From NCBI RefSeq assembly GCF_001654455.1, contig NZ_CP015772.1:4340001-4404000 (forward strand): a DNA stretch of 64,000 nt, read 5' to 3'. The notes beneath the pieces are model-generated. The model was given only the letters and a program-made list of their open reading frames with translations, did not search any database and was not told the DNA's origin. Shown here piece after piece: positions 45,779 to 56,179 of this stretch. The position numbers and the translations under genes were made by a program. Origin of the DNA: Niabella ginsenosidivorans (GTDB lineage Bacteria > Bacteroidota > Bacteroidia > Chitinophagales > Chitinophagaceae). Position 1 is the first letter of the stretch, and each line of letters begins with the position of its first letter.

Positions 45779-46105
45779 AATCAGTGCTTTTAAACTTCAA
45801 TTTACTAAAAAAAGGGTTCAGTGCCAAACAGTTGCCGGATACCTGGCATCCGGCAAGCCCATCATTCTGTATGAATAATGTAAGTACTTTCTTAATATCG
45901 TAACAATAAATGTTCTGCAGCATAAAGCAGACTTCCGCCTCTGGCGAAAGCACAAATAAAATGTATGCATCTGCAAGTTTTGCGCTATTTAGCCATGCTG
46001 GATCCGGTTTACCTGTTTGCAATGACTAAATTGCGCTTTATTAACAATCACTAAGTATTTGTTTATCCTTCATTTTCCTTAAAAGCAGTTATGTTTGCAA
46101 ATCAT
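45779..46105. other. 327-bp intergenic stretch
   Basis: Holds a hairpin TTGCCGGAT/ATCCGGCAA (45832-45840 and 45848-45856) and a TATGTTTG box at 46090-46097 in front of the plus-strand gene. An open frame at 45771..46022 on the minus strand has no coding features. Nothing else is seen. Confidence 0.45.
46090..46097 (+). promoter_or_regulatory. -7 promoter box of the Ig-like lipoprotein gene
   Basis: TATGTTTG fits TAnnTTTG. It overlaps an in-frame ATG at 46091, which argues that the true start is the ATG at 46106, eight bases after the box. Confidence 0.45.
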
Positions 46106-47527
46106 ATGCGGCTAAAAAGTATTTTAAGTTTATTTTTTATCCTTTTTGTTTCTATGCTGCTTATTTATTACGGCAGCGGTTGTGCAAGTGTTGTGCCTCC
46201 TTCCGGCGGGCCAAGGGATTCATTACCTCCCAAGATTGTAGAAGTGGATCCGCCCAATGAAACCAAACATTTTAATCAACAAAAAATCACTTTTCAGTTT
46301 GATGAATATGTAGACCTGAATGATGTTTACCAGAACCTGGTGGTTTCCCCTTTGCCCAAGACCATACCCCAGGTGGACCGGAAACTGCGTACCGTTACGG
46401 TGAAGCTAAAGGACTCCTTAAGGGCCAATACCACCTATGTGCTGAATTTTACCAACGTTATTAAAGATATTAATGAAGGGAATAAGGCAAAGGACATGCT
46501 TTACGTGGTTTCTACCGGCGACTATTTTGATTCCTGCCAACTGAGTGGTAATGTAAAAATAGCCAAAACCTTTAAGCCCGATTCTACCCTTACCATAATG
46601 CTGCATTCCAATCTTGACGACAGCGCGGTTGTAAAACAGCGCCCGGAGTATATTGCCAAAGTGGACAGCAGCGGCAATTTTTTGTTCCGGTTCTTAAAAC
46701 CAGGTACCTACAGGGTGTATGCACTAAAAGATGAAGGAGGCGCCTATTTATATACAAGCCCGCAGCAGATCTTTGCTTTTGCAGACTCCGCCGTGGTCAT
46801 TGGCCCCGTTCCCCCTGCTCCTGTACGCTTATATGCCTACGCAGAAGAGGAAGAGGAAAAAAAGACAGCAGACGAAGAGCAGCAGGAACCGGATAAAAAG
46901 GAGAAACGCCTGAAATTCCAGATCAACCTGCAGGGTGATAAACAGGATCTGCTGGAACCATTTACGATGACCTTCCCAACGGCGCTGAAAAATTATTACC
47001 CTGAAAAAATGGAGTTGTCCACGGATAGTACTTTCACCCCTGAGACCACGCATAAGTTTACACTGGATAGCACGCGCAGGATCATTACGATGAATATTCA
47101 GTGGAAAGAAGGTACCCGTTATAATTTAGTATTGCCAAAAGATTTTGCATCAGACAGCCTGGACAGGGGCCTTTTAAAGCCGGATACCATTAGGTTTACC
47201 GCTAAAGAGCAAAAGGATTATGGACAGGCCCGCATTACTTTTAACAACCTGGATACTGCAGTACATCCTGTATTGCTCATTTCACAGGGAGGAACCCTTA
47301 AAAACTCCTTCCCGTTAAAATCCAATATACTGCAGATTGACCTGTATAACCCCGGGGATTATGACCTGCAGATCCTGTATGACCGTAACCACAATGGCAA
47401 ATGGGACCCGGGCGATTTTAAAAAGCATCTGCAGCCGGAGCTCATTGTTCCGCTTGACCGGAAACTGAATTTTAAAGCCAACTGGACCCTGGAACCGGAA
47501 ATTAACCTGAAACCGGAGCCAAGGTGA
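46106..47527 (+). CDS. Lipoprotein with Ig-like (SbsA/Big_5) domain
   Basis: A 473-residue surface or periplasmic lipoprotein. The signal is MRLKSILSLFFILFVSMLLI..., with the lipobox YGSGCASV. An Ig-like domain starts PPKIVEVDPPNETKHF and runs to FTNVIKDINEG. A prealbumin-like beta-sandwich follows (FLFRFLKPGTYRVYALKDEGG). A charged Glu/Lys linker (EEEEEKKTADEEQQEP) comes in the middle, then beta-strands ending NHNGKWDPGDF. The start was moved to 46106 because the upstream ATG lies within the -7 box. Role unknown; such proteins are common and conserved in Bacteroidota. Confidence 0.82.
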   Translation: MRLKSILSLFFILFVSMLLIYYGSGCASVVPPSGGPRDSLPPKIVEVDPPNETKHFNQQKITFQFDEYVDLNDVYQNLVVSPLPKTIPQVDRKLRTVTVKLKDSLRANTTYVLNFTNVIKDINEGNKAKDMLYVVSTGDYFDSCQLSGNVKIAKTFKPDSTLTIMLHSNLDDSAVVKQRPEYIAKVDSSGNFLFRFLKPGTYRVYALKDEGGAYLYTSPQQIFAFADSAVVIGPVPPAPVRLYAYAEEEEEKKTADEEQQEPDKKEKRLKFQINLQGDKQDLLEPFTMTFPTALKNYYPEKMELSTDSTFTPETTHKFTLDSTRRIITMNIQWKEGTRYNLVLPKDFASDSLDRGLLKPDTIRFTAKEQKDYGQARITFNNLDTAVHPVLLISQGGTLKNSFPLKSNILQIDLYNPGDYDLQILYDRNHNGKWDPGDFKKHLQPELIVPLDRKLNFKANWTLEPEINLKPEPR

Positions 47528-47587
47528 TCAGGTAATTGTAAGTTATCAGTAGTGACTAAAACTGATCACTAATAACTGGGCAACGCC

Positions 47588-48238
47588 TTACCCCGGCATA
47601 CGGGAGATGTATTTTTCAATTTCTTTGATCTGGCTTACGATCTGCGGAGTGGTGGGTTTGCAGGCCTTTGCTTTCCGGAAGAAATCTTTGGCTGCGCGGA
47701 ACTCTCTTTTATTCATCATGATGCTGCACATCTGCAGGTAAGCGGCAGCTTCATTTTCCTTATCTGGCAATCCTTTGCGGATGGCCTGGCGGATATAGCT
47801 TTCTCCCTGTTTGGTATTGCCCTTTTGCATGGCCAGCATGCCCATTTGCAGCATACTTGCGCCTTCTGCCTCTTTCATAGGCATTCCCAGGTCAAGCCCT
47901 TTCTTCATCATGGTTTCCGCACTGTCAAAATCCTGCTTGCTCATAGCAATATTGCCCTTTAATGTATAGTATACAGAGCGGATAGGCTTATACAAAAGAT
48001 TGGGGAATTTAATAGAATTCAATACTTTTTCAGCGCCTTCCAGGTCGCCGTTTTCCATATATTCCTGTATTAAACGTAACGGACCAAAGAAAAAATGGCT
48101 GAAAACCAAAATGGCCCCGATAAGATATAAAGGAAAAGCCGGCCAGAAACTACCTGCATAGTTTACATAAATGCCCCCTAAAATGAGAATCACGCTGATG
48201 ATGAGCCGGTATTTTATTATAAAATTATATGCTTTCAT
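47588..48238 (-). CDS. Membrane protein with TPR repeats
   Basis: A 216-residue protein with two N-terminal membrane helices (about 10-28 and 33-52) and four to five TPR-like repeats (MENGDLEGAEKVLNSI, MSKQDFDSAETMMKKGLDLG, MQKGNTKQGESYIRQAI, MNKREFRAAKDFFRKAKAC) in the cytoplasm or periplasm. TPRs mediate protein contacts, so an assembly-scaffold role is likely. No operon partner is present. It converges on the Ig-like lipoprotein gene. Confidence 0.8.
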   Translation of the reverse strand: MKAYNFIIKYRLIISVILILGGIYVNYAGSFWPAFPLYLIGAILVFSHFFFGPLRLIQEYMENGDLEGAEKVLNSIKFPNLLYKPIRSVYYTLKGNIAMSKQDFDSAETMMKKGLDLGMPMKEAEGASMLQMGMLAMQKGNTKQGESYIRQAIRKGLPDKENEAAAYLQMCSIMMNKREFRAAKDFFRKAKACKPTTPQIVSQIKEIEKYISRMPG

Positions 48239-48336
48239 TAAAAATCCTGTTTTAAAGGTTTACCTTATACTTAAGGGCTGCAAAGATAAGGGTTGCCAAT
48301 GAGCGTAAAAAGGCTTATTACTATTTGAGAAGGATG

Positions 48337-48344
48337 TATTTTTG
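48337..48344 (+). promoter_or_regulatory. -7 promoter box of the 114-residue gene
   Basis: TATTTTTG fits TAnnTTTG, with CGCC between it and the ATG at 48349. Confidence 0.5.
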
Positions 48345-48348
48345 CGCC

Positions 48349-48693
48349 ATGATAACAGGCGATGATTTACAGATACGTTGGTGGAACCTGGAGGCAAAAC
48401 TGGTGGAGCGGTTTGGAAAGAAGCCGGACCTGGAAACTATATTGTTTTTAATTGGTATACAGGAGTTTGGAGAAATAAAGCCCAAATTTTCAAAGGAACA
48501 GAAACAGGAACTGATGCATGTAGCGGTTTGCAGCCTGCTGGCTCCCAGCGGGTATTACGCTTACGAAGGGAAGGATAAGGATGGCTGGCCACACTTTAAA
48601 CAGCTGAAGCAAATGCCGGTGATGGACCCCATTGAGCAGGAGCATTTCCTGAAAGACCATGTATTGCTGTATTTTGACCAGAATGGCATCTGA
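48349..48693 (+). CDS. Conserved-looking small protein, unknown function
   Basis: A 114-residue soluble protein (MITGDDLQIRWWNLEAKLVERFGKKPDLE...) with no signal peptide and no recognised domain, mostly helical. The start was set to ATG at 48349, four bases after a -7 box; the longer in-frame start at 48325 begins upstream of the box. The aromatic-rich N-terminus and the segment HVAVCSLLAPSGYYAYEGKD suggest a real family of Bacteroidota. Function cannot be assigned. Confidence 0.7.
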   Translation: MITGDDLQIRWWNLEAKLVERFGKKPDLETILFLIGIQEFGEIKPKFSKEQKQELMHVAVCSLLAPSGYYAYEGKDKDGWPHFKQLKQMPVMDPIEQEHFLKDHVLLYFDQNGI

Positions 48694-49017
48694 GCCGGCA
48701 GCTTCATTTGCCGGTTTCTGGTCTGAAGTTTACCTATTTAAGCAATTTCCACCACCATTGGTGTTAAGTACGATTTATGCGCGAGGGAAAGGCGCCAACG
48801 GCATAACAATGCTTGTTAGAGTTTCTGCAATCGCCGCAAAGCTGGTGCGCAACACCCAACAAAGGGGCAAACAATAAGACGCCATTTTAGATGCTGAAAT
48901 AAATTCAGCATGACAAAAGGGACTCTTTGGTTGGCCCCAATAGACTTACCGCCATCTTCCTGCTCAATCACCTTTAGTCTTGCATACACTCCCCCCATAT
49001 ACAGCATAGCTTCTTTG
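48694..49017. other. 324-bp intergenic stretch with repeat dyad
   Basis: Contains a hairpin ATGCTGAA/TTCAGCAT (48891-48898 and 48904-48911) followed by GACAAAAGG, a common dispersed-repeat sequence. Open frames here lack coding features. No gene is seen. Confidence 0.45.
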
Positions 49018-50532
49018 CTACCGGTGTTCGGCAGGGCTGCAATACAATCCCACCTCTGCAATAGCCGGGTTCAACCTGGATGATTCAATTTCAATCCTGA
49101 TTGCATCAGCTGTTACCGGATCAAAGCGCAACAGGCGTTTATAACCAATAGTCGATTCCTGTATAAGGGGTTTCCATTGATCGCCGTTTTTGTAATAAAC
49201 GCTGAACCTTTCCACGCGCTGCCCTACCCTTATATTCTCCTGTACAGAAAATACATTAAACGTTTTTGCCTGTTTTAAACTGAAAAGAATGACAGTGGCG
49301 GTATCTGTACCTTTTGTTGTAAAATGGGTAGCATTATTACCATCCAGCATTGCCGGCATATTCAGCCCGTTTTTACAGGTAATAGCTGCACCTTTAAGCA
49401 GATTGATTTTAAACAATTCCCTGCGTATACGGCTCCATTCCTGCAGGGTTTTTACATCATGTTCATTAATGAGGCCTCTTTTATCCGGCGGTACATTTAA
49501 CAGCAATACACTATTCATTCCTACGGAGGTGAAATAGATGCTCATCAGCTCTTCAGGAGTCTTAACCTTTTGATCCTGATCTGCATGATAAAACCATCCC
49601 GGGCGGATGGATACATCTGTTTCCGCAGGGTACCAGACAAGTCCTTTGGCATTTACAATTTTCTTACGGCTGCCCAGGTCATCGCCGGTCATATCTCCCT
49701 GTGGCTTAAAAATAACCCCTTGCTGGGAGCCGGCTGCAATCCGGTCCTGGTCTAAATTATTGGTAGGTACCACGCTCCATTCCATGCTGCGTCCATGACC
49801 GCTTTCCGTTCCCACCCATCGTACATCCGGCCCCATAATGGCAATCACGGCCTGTGGTTGCAGTTTGCGTATCAGCCGGTACCAGCGGTTAAAGTCATAT
49901 ACCTGTTTTTTCCCGTTTGGCCCTTCCCCGTTGGCGCCGTCAAACCAAACCTCATCCACTTTTCCATAACCTGTTAGCAATTCGGTCAATTGCTGCACAA
50001 AAAAATCGTTATAGGCATCCGTTCCGTACACCGGGCTGTTCCTGTCCCACGGTGAAAGATAGATCCCAAAGCCCATTCCCAGTTTTTTACAGGCAGTTGC
50101 TACTTCTTTTACCACATCGCCTTTCCCGTTTTTCCAGGGGCTGTTTTTTACGGAGTGCTGGGTGGTTTTTGTTGGCCACAGGCAAAACCCGTCGTGGTGC
50201 TTTGCTGTAACAATAACCTGTTTAAAACCCGCGTCTTTCATGGTTTGTACCCATTGTACTGCATCCAGCGCTGTGGGGTTAAAGATGGCAGGGTCTTCTT
50301 TTCCATCGCCCCATTCCCTGCCGGTAAACGTATTCATACCAAAATGGAAGAAGGCGGTCAGCTCTAATTGCTGCCATCGTAACTGCCGTGTGGAAGGAAC
50401 AATATTTGCCGCTTTTTGAATGATCTTCCGTTCTGATTCGCCGGGGGTGAGCTGCACATAATTCGTTTTTTGGGCAGTAACACTAATGCAAAGTACCGTG
50501 AACCCGATCGCTAAAAATAGTTGTTTCACCAT
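49018..50532 (-). CDS. Alpha-L-fucosidase (GH29)
   Basis: A 504-residue exported glycosidase that removes alpha-linked fucose. The signal peptide is MVKQLFLAIGFTVLCISVTAQ. The (beta/alpha)8 domain carries FFHFGMNTFTGREWG, VTAKHHDGFCLWPT (His112, His113) and KVDEVWFDGANG with the nucleophile Asp198. A C-terminal beta domain resembles an F5/8 carbohydrate-binding fold (about 390-500). It is the last gene of the PUL and reads with susC/susD, 128 bp after susD. The substrate would be a fucosylated glycan or sulfated fucan. Confidence 0.92.
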   Translation of the reverse strand: MVKQLFLAIGFTVLCISVTAQKTNYVQLTPGESERKIIQKAANIVPSTRQLRWQQLELTAFFHFGMNTFTGREWGDGKEDPAIFNPTALDAVQWVQTMKDAGFKQVIVTAKHHDGFCLWPTKTTQHSVKNSPWKNGKGDVVKEVATACKKLGMGFGIYLSPWDRNSPVYGTDAYNDFFVQQLTELLTGYGKVDEVWFDGANGEGPNGKKQVYDFNRWYRLIRKLQPQAVIAIMGPDVRWVGTESGHGRSMEWSVVPTNNLDQDRIAAGSQQGVIFKPQGDMTGDDLGSRKKIVNAKGLVWYPAETDVSIRPGWFYHADQDQKVKTPEELMSIYFTSVGMNSVLLLNVPPDKRGLINEHDVKTLQEWSRIRRELFKINLLKGAAITCKNGLNMPAMLDGNNATHFTTKGTDTATVILFSLKQAKTFNVFSVQENIRVGQRVERFSVYYKNGDQWKPLIQESTIGYKRLLRFDPVTADAIRIEIESSRLNPAIAEVGLYCSPAEHR

Positions 50533-50556
50533 AAACTTAAAATGCTTTTAAAGAAG

Positions 50557-50579
50557 AGGCTGACATTATTTTTTGGTCA
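50557..50579. repeat. 23-bp repeat (second copy)
   Basis: Identical to 30887-30909. It contains TGACATTATTTTTTGGTCA, a dyad TGAC/GTCA-type core. Confidence 0.6.
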
Positions 50580-50660
50580 ACCTTCATACAATTCAATTTA
50601 TCTGCATATCCGTCTCCGGCAGCCGCAGCAGAAACGATGCATACAGTACATTATTCATTA

Positions 50661-52472
50661 TTACCAGCCCGGGTTCTGGGTAAGAGCACCTTTACCAAGG
50701 TTGATCTGATCCTGTGGTATCGGGTTCAGGTAAAGCTTATCATTCCATACACGCATAGGAATTGTATAAGGGGCTATTACCTGCTTGTTTTTCCCATCCC
50801 AATCAGTGATCGTTTTAAGATTCACTCCTGTGAAAACATTGGAGTTATAATAACTATTATATTCATTTCTTACATTTTGGCTGGCTACTATTCCATAAAC
50901 CGTTTTGGGGTTTTCAATTAATTTACCCGCATTCCATCTTACAATATCATCCCACCGGAACCCTTCAAACGCCAGTTCAATCCTGCGTTCCCGCCTGATC
51001 TCATAAATCAGCGGGGTAACCGCATAACCGTATCTGGGCTTTCCGTTAATTGTAGTTGCATTCGGGTCTGCGGGGGGATTCAATGTTAGCCGGGCCATTT
51101 TCCCATCAGGCAATGAAGGCTCGTCCAGCCGGGCGCGCAATAAATTGATCGAATTATCCAAATCGGCCTGCGTAATAGTGCCCAGTTCTGCCAGCGCTTC
51201 CGCATAAATTAATAAAACCTCGGCATAGCGAAACACAAACATATCGTAAGTGGTTTGGTTGGCTTCATTCTGTTTGGTAATAGGGCTTCTGAATTTATAA
51301 GCCAGATATCCGGTAGGCGTACTGCTGGAAATCGGAGATAAATAATTGGAAACGAGGTTGCCATTATTCATATTACTTGGCAAAAACCGGTTATCGATCA
51401 TATTGCGCAGGCGCGGGTCTCTGTTCAGGAACTCTATAGCTGCAGAATCATCCCCTTTGTATCTTGAACTGAGCGCAATCGGCAAACCATCATCGCACAG
51501 GAAATCTTCAATAAGGTCCTTACTTACCCCCACATTGGGCTCTCCTACCGTTCTTGATAAACCGCTGGTCAATACATCAAGAACATATATTTTGGGCATT
51601 ACACATTCCTTATTGGTGGTAAGATCTTCTGTAATAAATTGCTCCCGGTAATATAACGGGTAATCCCTTGCAGCGTGTGTTCCTGTTTTCGCATCTACCA
51701 GGTCCCCATTCTTGTAATAAGATAATGCTGTTGGCTTTGGAATAGCGTAAAGATTGCTTTGCATCATTTGTTTTGCGGCATCCACTGCATTATTAAGATA
51801 CACTTGCCAACCGCTGATGTTGCGGTACTTCATCCAGGTGCCCTGGTACAGGTTTACCCGGGCCAGCATTTGCAGGGCTGCATATTTATGCAATCTTCCC
51901 AGCTCTGCCTTATCCGGTGTTGGTAAATTCGTTACGGCAAAATTCAGGTCGGCTATAACACTGTCTATTACAATTTGGCGCGCAGTTCTGGATTGGTACA
52001 GGAAAGAACTGTCATTTGTGTTCAGATCTTTGTTGATCCAAGGTACATCTCCAAAGCTTTTTACTTTATTAAAATATTCATAAGCTCTGAAAAACTTTAT
52101 TTCGCCTACGTACTGGTTAATTACAGCCGGATCGTCAACCACCTCCTGGTAATGTGTTAAAAAATAGTTGGCGTTCCGGATATATTGCCAGTCACCAGAT
52201 GCCCAGCCACCATTATTTGCAGGCACCACTGTTTGATTATAGAGAAAAGAATTGGGTGTATTGGGCACACTATTGTCACTTTGATTCTCAGATGTGCTGG
52301 TAGGTACTGATAATCTTTCATAAAAGTTGTTGCAGTATAATTTCAGGTTGTCTACGCTTTTCCAGAAATTCAGGTCGGTAATAGCATCCTGTGGCGACCT
52401 GTCCAATACCTTTTTACAGGAAGTGCCCAGCGAGAGCAAGGTGATTATATATAATAAATGTTTTGTTTTCAT
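50661..52472 (-). CDS. SusD/RagB-family lipoprotein (fucose/sulfate PUL)
   Basis: A 603-residue surface glycan-binding lipoprotein. The ATG at 52472 gives the signal MKTKHLLYIITLLSLGTSC, whose lipobox Cys is residue 19; the longer in-frame start at 52529 is not needed. The SusD pattern is complete: FFRAYEYFNKVKSFGDVPW, an RYAEVLLIYAEALAELG helix, RRIELAFEGFRWDDIVRW and GIVASQNVRNEY. It follows the frameshifted SusC by 72 bp. It should work with that receptor and the fucosidase. Confidence 0.93.
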   Translation of the reverse strand: MKTKHLLYIITLLSLGTSCKKVLDRSPQDAITDLNFWKSVDNLKLYCNNFYERLSVPTSTSENQSDNSVPNTPNSFLYNQTVVPANNGGWASGDWQYIRNANYFLTHYQEVVDDPAVINQYVGEIKFFRAYEYFNKVKSFGDVPWINKDLNTNDSSFLYQSRTARQIVIDSVIADLNFAVTNLPTPDKAELGRLHKYAALQMLARVNLYQGTWMKYRNISGWQVYLNNAVDAAKQMMQSNLYAIPKPTALSYYKNGDLVDAKTGTHAARDYPLYYREQFITEDLTTNKECVMPKIYVLDVLTSGLSRTVGEPNVGVSKDLIEDFLCDDGLPIALSSRYKGDDSAAIEFLNRDPRLRNMIDNRFLPSNMNNGNLVSNYLSPISSSTPTGYLAYKFRSPITKQNEANQTTYDMFVFRYAEVLLIYAEALAELGTITQADLDNSINLLRARLDEPSLPDGKMARLTLNPPADPNATTINGKPRYGYAVTPLIYEIRRERRIELAFEGFRWDDIVRWNAGKLIENPKTVYGIVASQNVRNEYNSYYNSNVFTGVNLKTITDWDGKNKQVIAPYTIPMRVWNDKLYLNPIPQDQINLGKGALTQNPGW

Positions 52473-52544
52473 CTGTATATTTTTATTTACCACTTTGGGT
52501 GAATGATGGATATTAAAAAAATGAAGCAATACCTTTATAACTGC

Positions 52545-55500
52545 TTATTTCAATGTAATACTTAAACCAGCAGCCCAGGATTTAGTAACCGGGTAACCCA
52601 ATAAGTTGAGGTTTTCAGGGTCATACAAACTGGAAAGCTTTGTAATCGTCAATACATTCTGGCCTGTTACGTAAAACTTCACTGAACTGATCCGGGCCCG
52701 CTCAAGCCAGGGCCGGGTGATCGTATATCCTAATGTTACCTGTTTTAAGCGCAGGTAAGCTGCGTTTTGCATATACCGGTCAGTACCATAGCCGAAACCG
52801 CCACGGTTCCCGTGAGCGCCGTCTATATAAGGACGTGGCAGGAAGCCGTCAGGATTTTCATACGACCAGTAATTTAGCGCCGCTTCCATAGGCACATCCC
52901 ACTCGCTGGCAATACCGTAATAGCGCCCATCAGGCATCCAGTCCCTTTTGGCTACGCCCTGGACGAAAATATCCAGGTCCAAACCCTTCCAGGATAAACC
53001 TGCTGTAACACCATACTGATACCGGGGAGTTGAATTACCTATTATACTTAAATCACCACTTGAATCGGCAGTAGCTTTGCCGCTTGTAATCTTTTTATCA
53101 CCATCCAGGTCAAGATACTTTACATCGCCCGCATGCCATGTTCCGCTATACAATAATGACTGATCAATAGGATAAGCTGCGGCTTCAGCATCAGACTGGA
53201 ACAAACCATCGGTTTTTAATCCCCAGATTTCACCGATATGCTGGCCAACATAATAGAAACTATTATCCGTGCTCAAAAGCTTTGTAGGATTATTGTATTG
53301 GGTAATATAAGCATCGGAATTGGATAACACAATGCCCACCCTGTAGGTGGTGTTTTTACCAATATTGTCATGCCAGTTGGCGGAAAATTCCCAGCCTTTT
53401 GTTTTTAAATCAGCTGAGTTAGTTCTAGGCACATCTGTTCCTAATACACCTGGTAATGGTGAACTTGGCCCAAACATGCCTGTTGTATACCGGGTATAAT
53501 AATCGTAGGATATGCTAAGGCGATGCTGCAGGAACTCCATTTCTGTTCCAATATTCCATTGGCTTACCTGTTCCCATGTAAAGGTAGGGCTTACCAGATT
53601 ACCCGGGGCAATACCTACAGGAAGTGTTGTGCTGCTTCCCAATATATACGGATATGCTGTGTTAACAGCGTAATTAGATATATAAGGAAAATAGCCAAAT
53701 TGATCAGGATTCAGTACCTGGTTGCCCAGGCGCCCATAAGAGCCTTTTAATTTAAATTCATTGAACACATCAGAAAGCGCCGTATTATTTTTCCAGAAAT
53801 TTTCGTTGCTGATCCTCCACGCACCTGAAACAGAGGGATTGAATACATACCTGTGCCCGGGGGCGAAAATGCTGGTGCCGTCATATCTTCCGATCAGGCT
53901 CAGGTAATAGCGGTTGTCATAATCATAATTGAGCCTGCCAAAATAACCCTGAACGCCCCAACTGGGCAGTGCCTCATCCACGGCCATATCACCGGTTGCA
54001 CCGTTTAGCACAGGGAGGCTGTTATCAATGAGATTCTTTCTTTGAGCGGAATAGAATTTCAGGTTCTTTACTTCCTGGTTGTATCCTGCCATTAGGCTAA
54101 AACTGTTCCGGCCAACCCTTTTTGCATAATTCCCATAAATATTCAGGGCATGATAATAATCATTATTGTTACTCAGGTTTACTAAATTAGGGTTTGTCCA
54201 GGGGTAAATATTATAGGTACCGTCTGCATGATTCCCTGAACAATTGTGAAGTAAATTCAGTATTATCCGAATAAGGATTAAAAGTATAATCAATATCTAA
54301 CTTTAAATCCTTTATTGGCGTGATCGTAGCCGCGGCCGTTGCCCACAAATCATTTTTCTTTGTCTGGCTGTGTCCGCCCAATGCACCTACGGCAAAAGGG
54401 TTTGTAAAATTTCCCTGGCCTGCAAAATTCCCGTCAGGGTGCCTTACCGGCATCAAGGGTCTTAAATCGCCTTTTAGTGAACCGCCTGTTGCTGTCAGCC
54501 CTGAGTTACCACCTGTACCACCTGATGGATGATCTTCAAATGAGTACGTATACCGTATTTTACCAGACAGCCGCAGCCATTTGGTCACATCGGAGGTAAT
54601 ATTCAGATTAATATTATGCCGCTGATAGTAATCGTTGTAGGATGCCAGGAAACCATTCTGCCGCATATTTCCATAAGACATGTAGTAAGAAGTGTTTTTT
54701 GAGCCGCCGCTTAATGAAACATTATTTTGTAAAATACTGCCGCTTTTATAAAGCGCATCTGTCCAGTCAGTATTCCCCACATAGGTATAATAGCCGGTCT
54801 TATCAATCGAGGGATCATATAATACATAAGGATTATGTGCCGGATCATTAAAATAAGCTGTTACCCCATCCCGTATACGCTGGGAAAAATACAGCCCGTT
54901 GCCGGCATTGATGCTGGCAGAGTCCATATAATTGATATAGGTAAGGGAGTTTACATATTTGGGCCTTACGGTAAGATCATTGATCCCATAAGAGCTGGAA
55001 ACATTAATTGAAGGAGACTGGTCTTTTTTACCGCTTTTGGTTGTAATTAATATAACGCCATATGCTGCCCTTGCCCCGTATATTGCTGCTGACGCCCCGT
55101 CTTTTAAAACAGTAACACTGGCTACATCAGCAGGGTTTACCAGGTTAGGGTCCTGTACCACACCGTCTACAAGGATCAATGGCCCGCCACCATTAATGGA
55201 AGTAATACCCCTGATATTAAAATTAGAGCCCTGGCCCGGCGCACCGCCCTGCGGGGTGATCTGCAGGTTGGGCACCACGCCCTGAAGCCCCGCGCCGATG
55301 TTCGTAATGGGGCGGTTTTCCAGCACTTCCCCGGATACCTGGGTTATAGCTGCTGAAACATCGCTTTTTTTCTGTGTGCCATAACCTACAACAATCACTT
55401 CGTTAAGGCTGTTTTCTGCCGGCAAAAGTATTATTTCCATATTTTCCTGGCCGGCAACTGCTATTTCCTGCGTCTGATATCCGATCAGTGAAAATACAAG

Positions 55501-56028
55501 GGTATCCCCGGTATTAGCGTTCAGCGAAAACCGTCCGTTTGCGGTTGTAATAACTCCGGTACTGGATCCTTTTATAATAACGGATACATTTTCCAGCAGC
55601 TCTCCTTTATTATTTTTGACAACTCCTGTAACAATACGCTCCGGAAAACCTGAACTGCTGCTATCTGCAACATTCCCTGTTACCACTACCTTATTGCCCG
55701 GCAACTGTTGCCAGTGCAGATGGGAGCCTTCCAGTATTTTCCGCATTACTTCATCCAGGGAAGCATTCTGCACGTTGATGGAAACAAAACGCGTTGCCGG
55801 CAGGATATCATTACTGTAGTAAAACCGATACTGAGAATGTTTTTCAATCTTTTGAAATACTTCAGGAAGAGAAATATTTTCTGCTTTTAAATTCAGTACC
55901 TGCTGCCCGTAATTAGCAGCGGACACCTGTAACGCAAAAAAAAGAAATACCGCAGATAACTTCATGATTAATACAAATTCCCTATAAAGGGCCCTGTTGC
56001 CTTTTTTATGGCAAGTACATTTTTGCAT
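52545..56028 (-). pseudogene. SusC-family TonB-dependent receptor with STN domain, frameshifted
   Basis: Two overlapping reading frames together cover one receptor of about 1150 residues. The N-terminal frame (56028 to 54211) has a signal peptide (MQKCTCHKKGNRALYRE then a hydrophobic helix), an STN domain (NLKAENISLPEVFQKIEKHS), a regulatory domain and the TonB box/plug (LNEVIVVGYGTQKKSDVSAA). It breaks at about 54235-54250, and the C-terminal frame continues ([15 protein letters not shown] ... end SITLK). A single-base indel would restore the frame. STN plus the adjacent FecR/ECF genes shows that it normally signals across the envelope. It is either a pseudogene or a sequence error; no programmed frameshift signal was seen. 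Confidence 0.85.
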
Positions 56029-56179
56029 ATATTTGTTTTGAGTTAATTAATACAGCACATTAGAGCGCTTACATACCTTTAATGTGCAATTACTTAGGGG
56101 AATGTTGGCGCATTCCCTTTTTAACAGATCCTGTTTTCTTTTTATCCTACCATAGTTCCTGATTTATAGTTTTGTAATC

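Noticed and set aside
45771-46022. 83-residue reading frame
   Set aside because: Overlaps the start of the DJ-1 gene and a hairpin; composition is not protein-like.
48816-49061. 81-residue reading frame
   Set aside because: Runs through a repeat dyad and into the fucosidase end; shadow frame.
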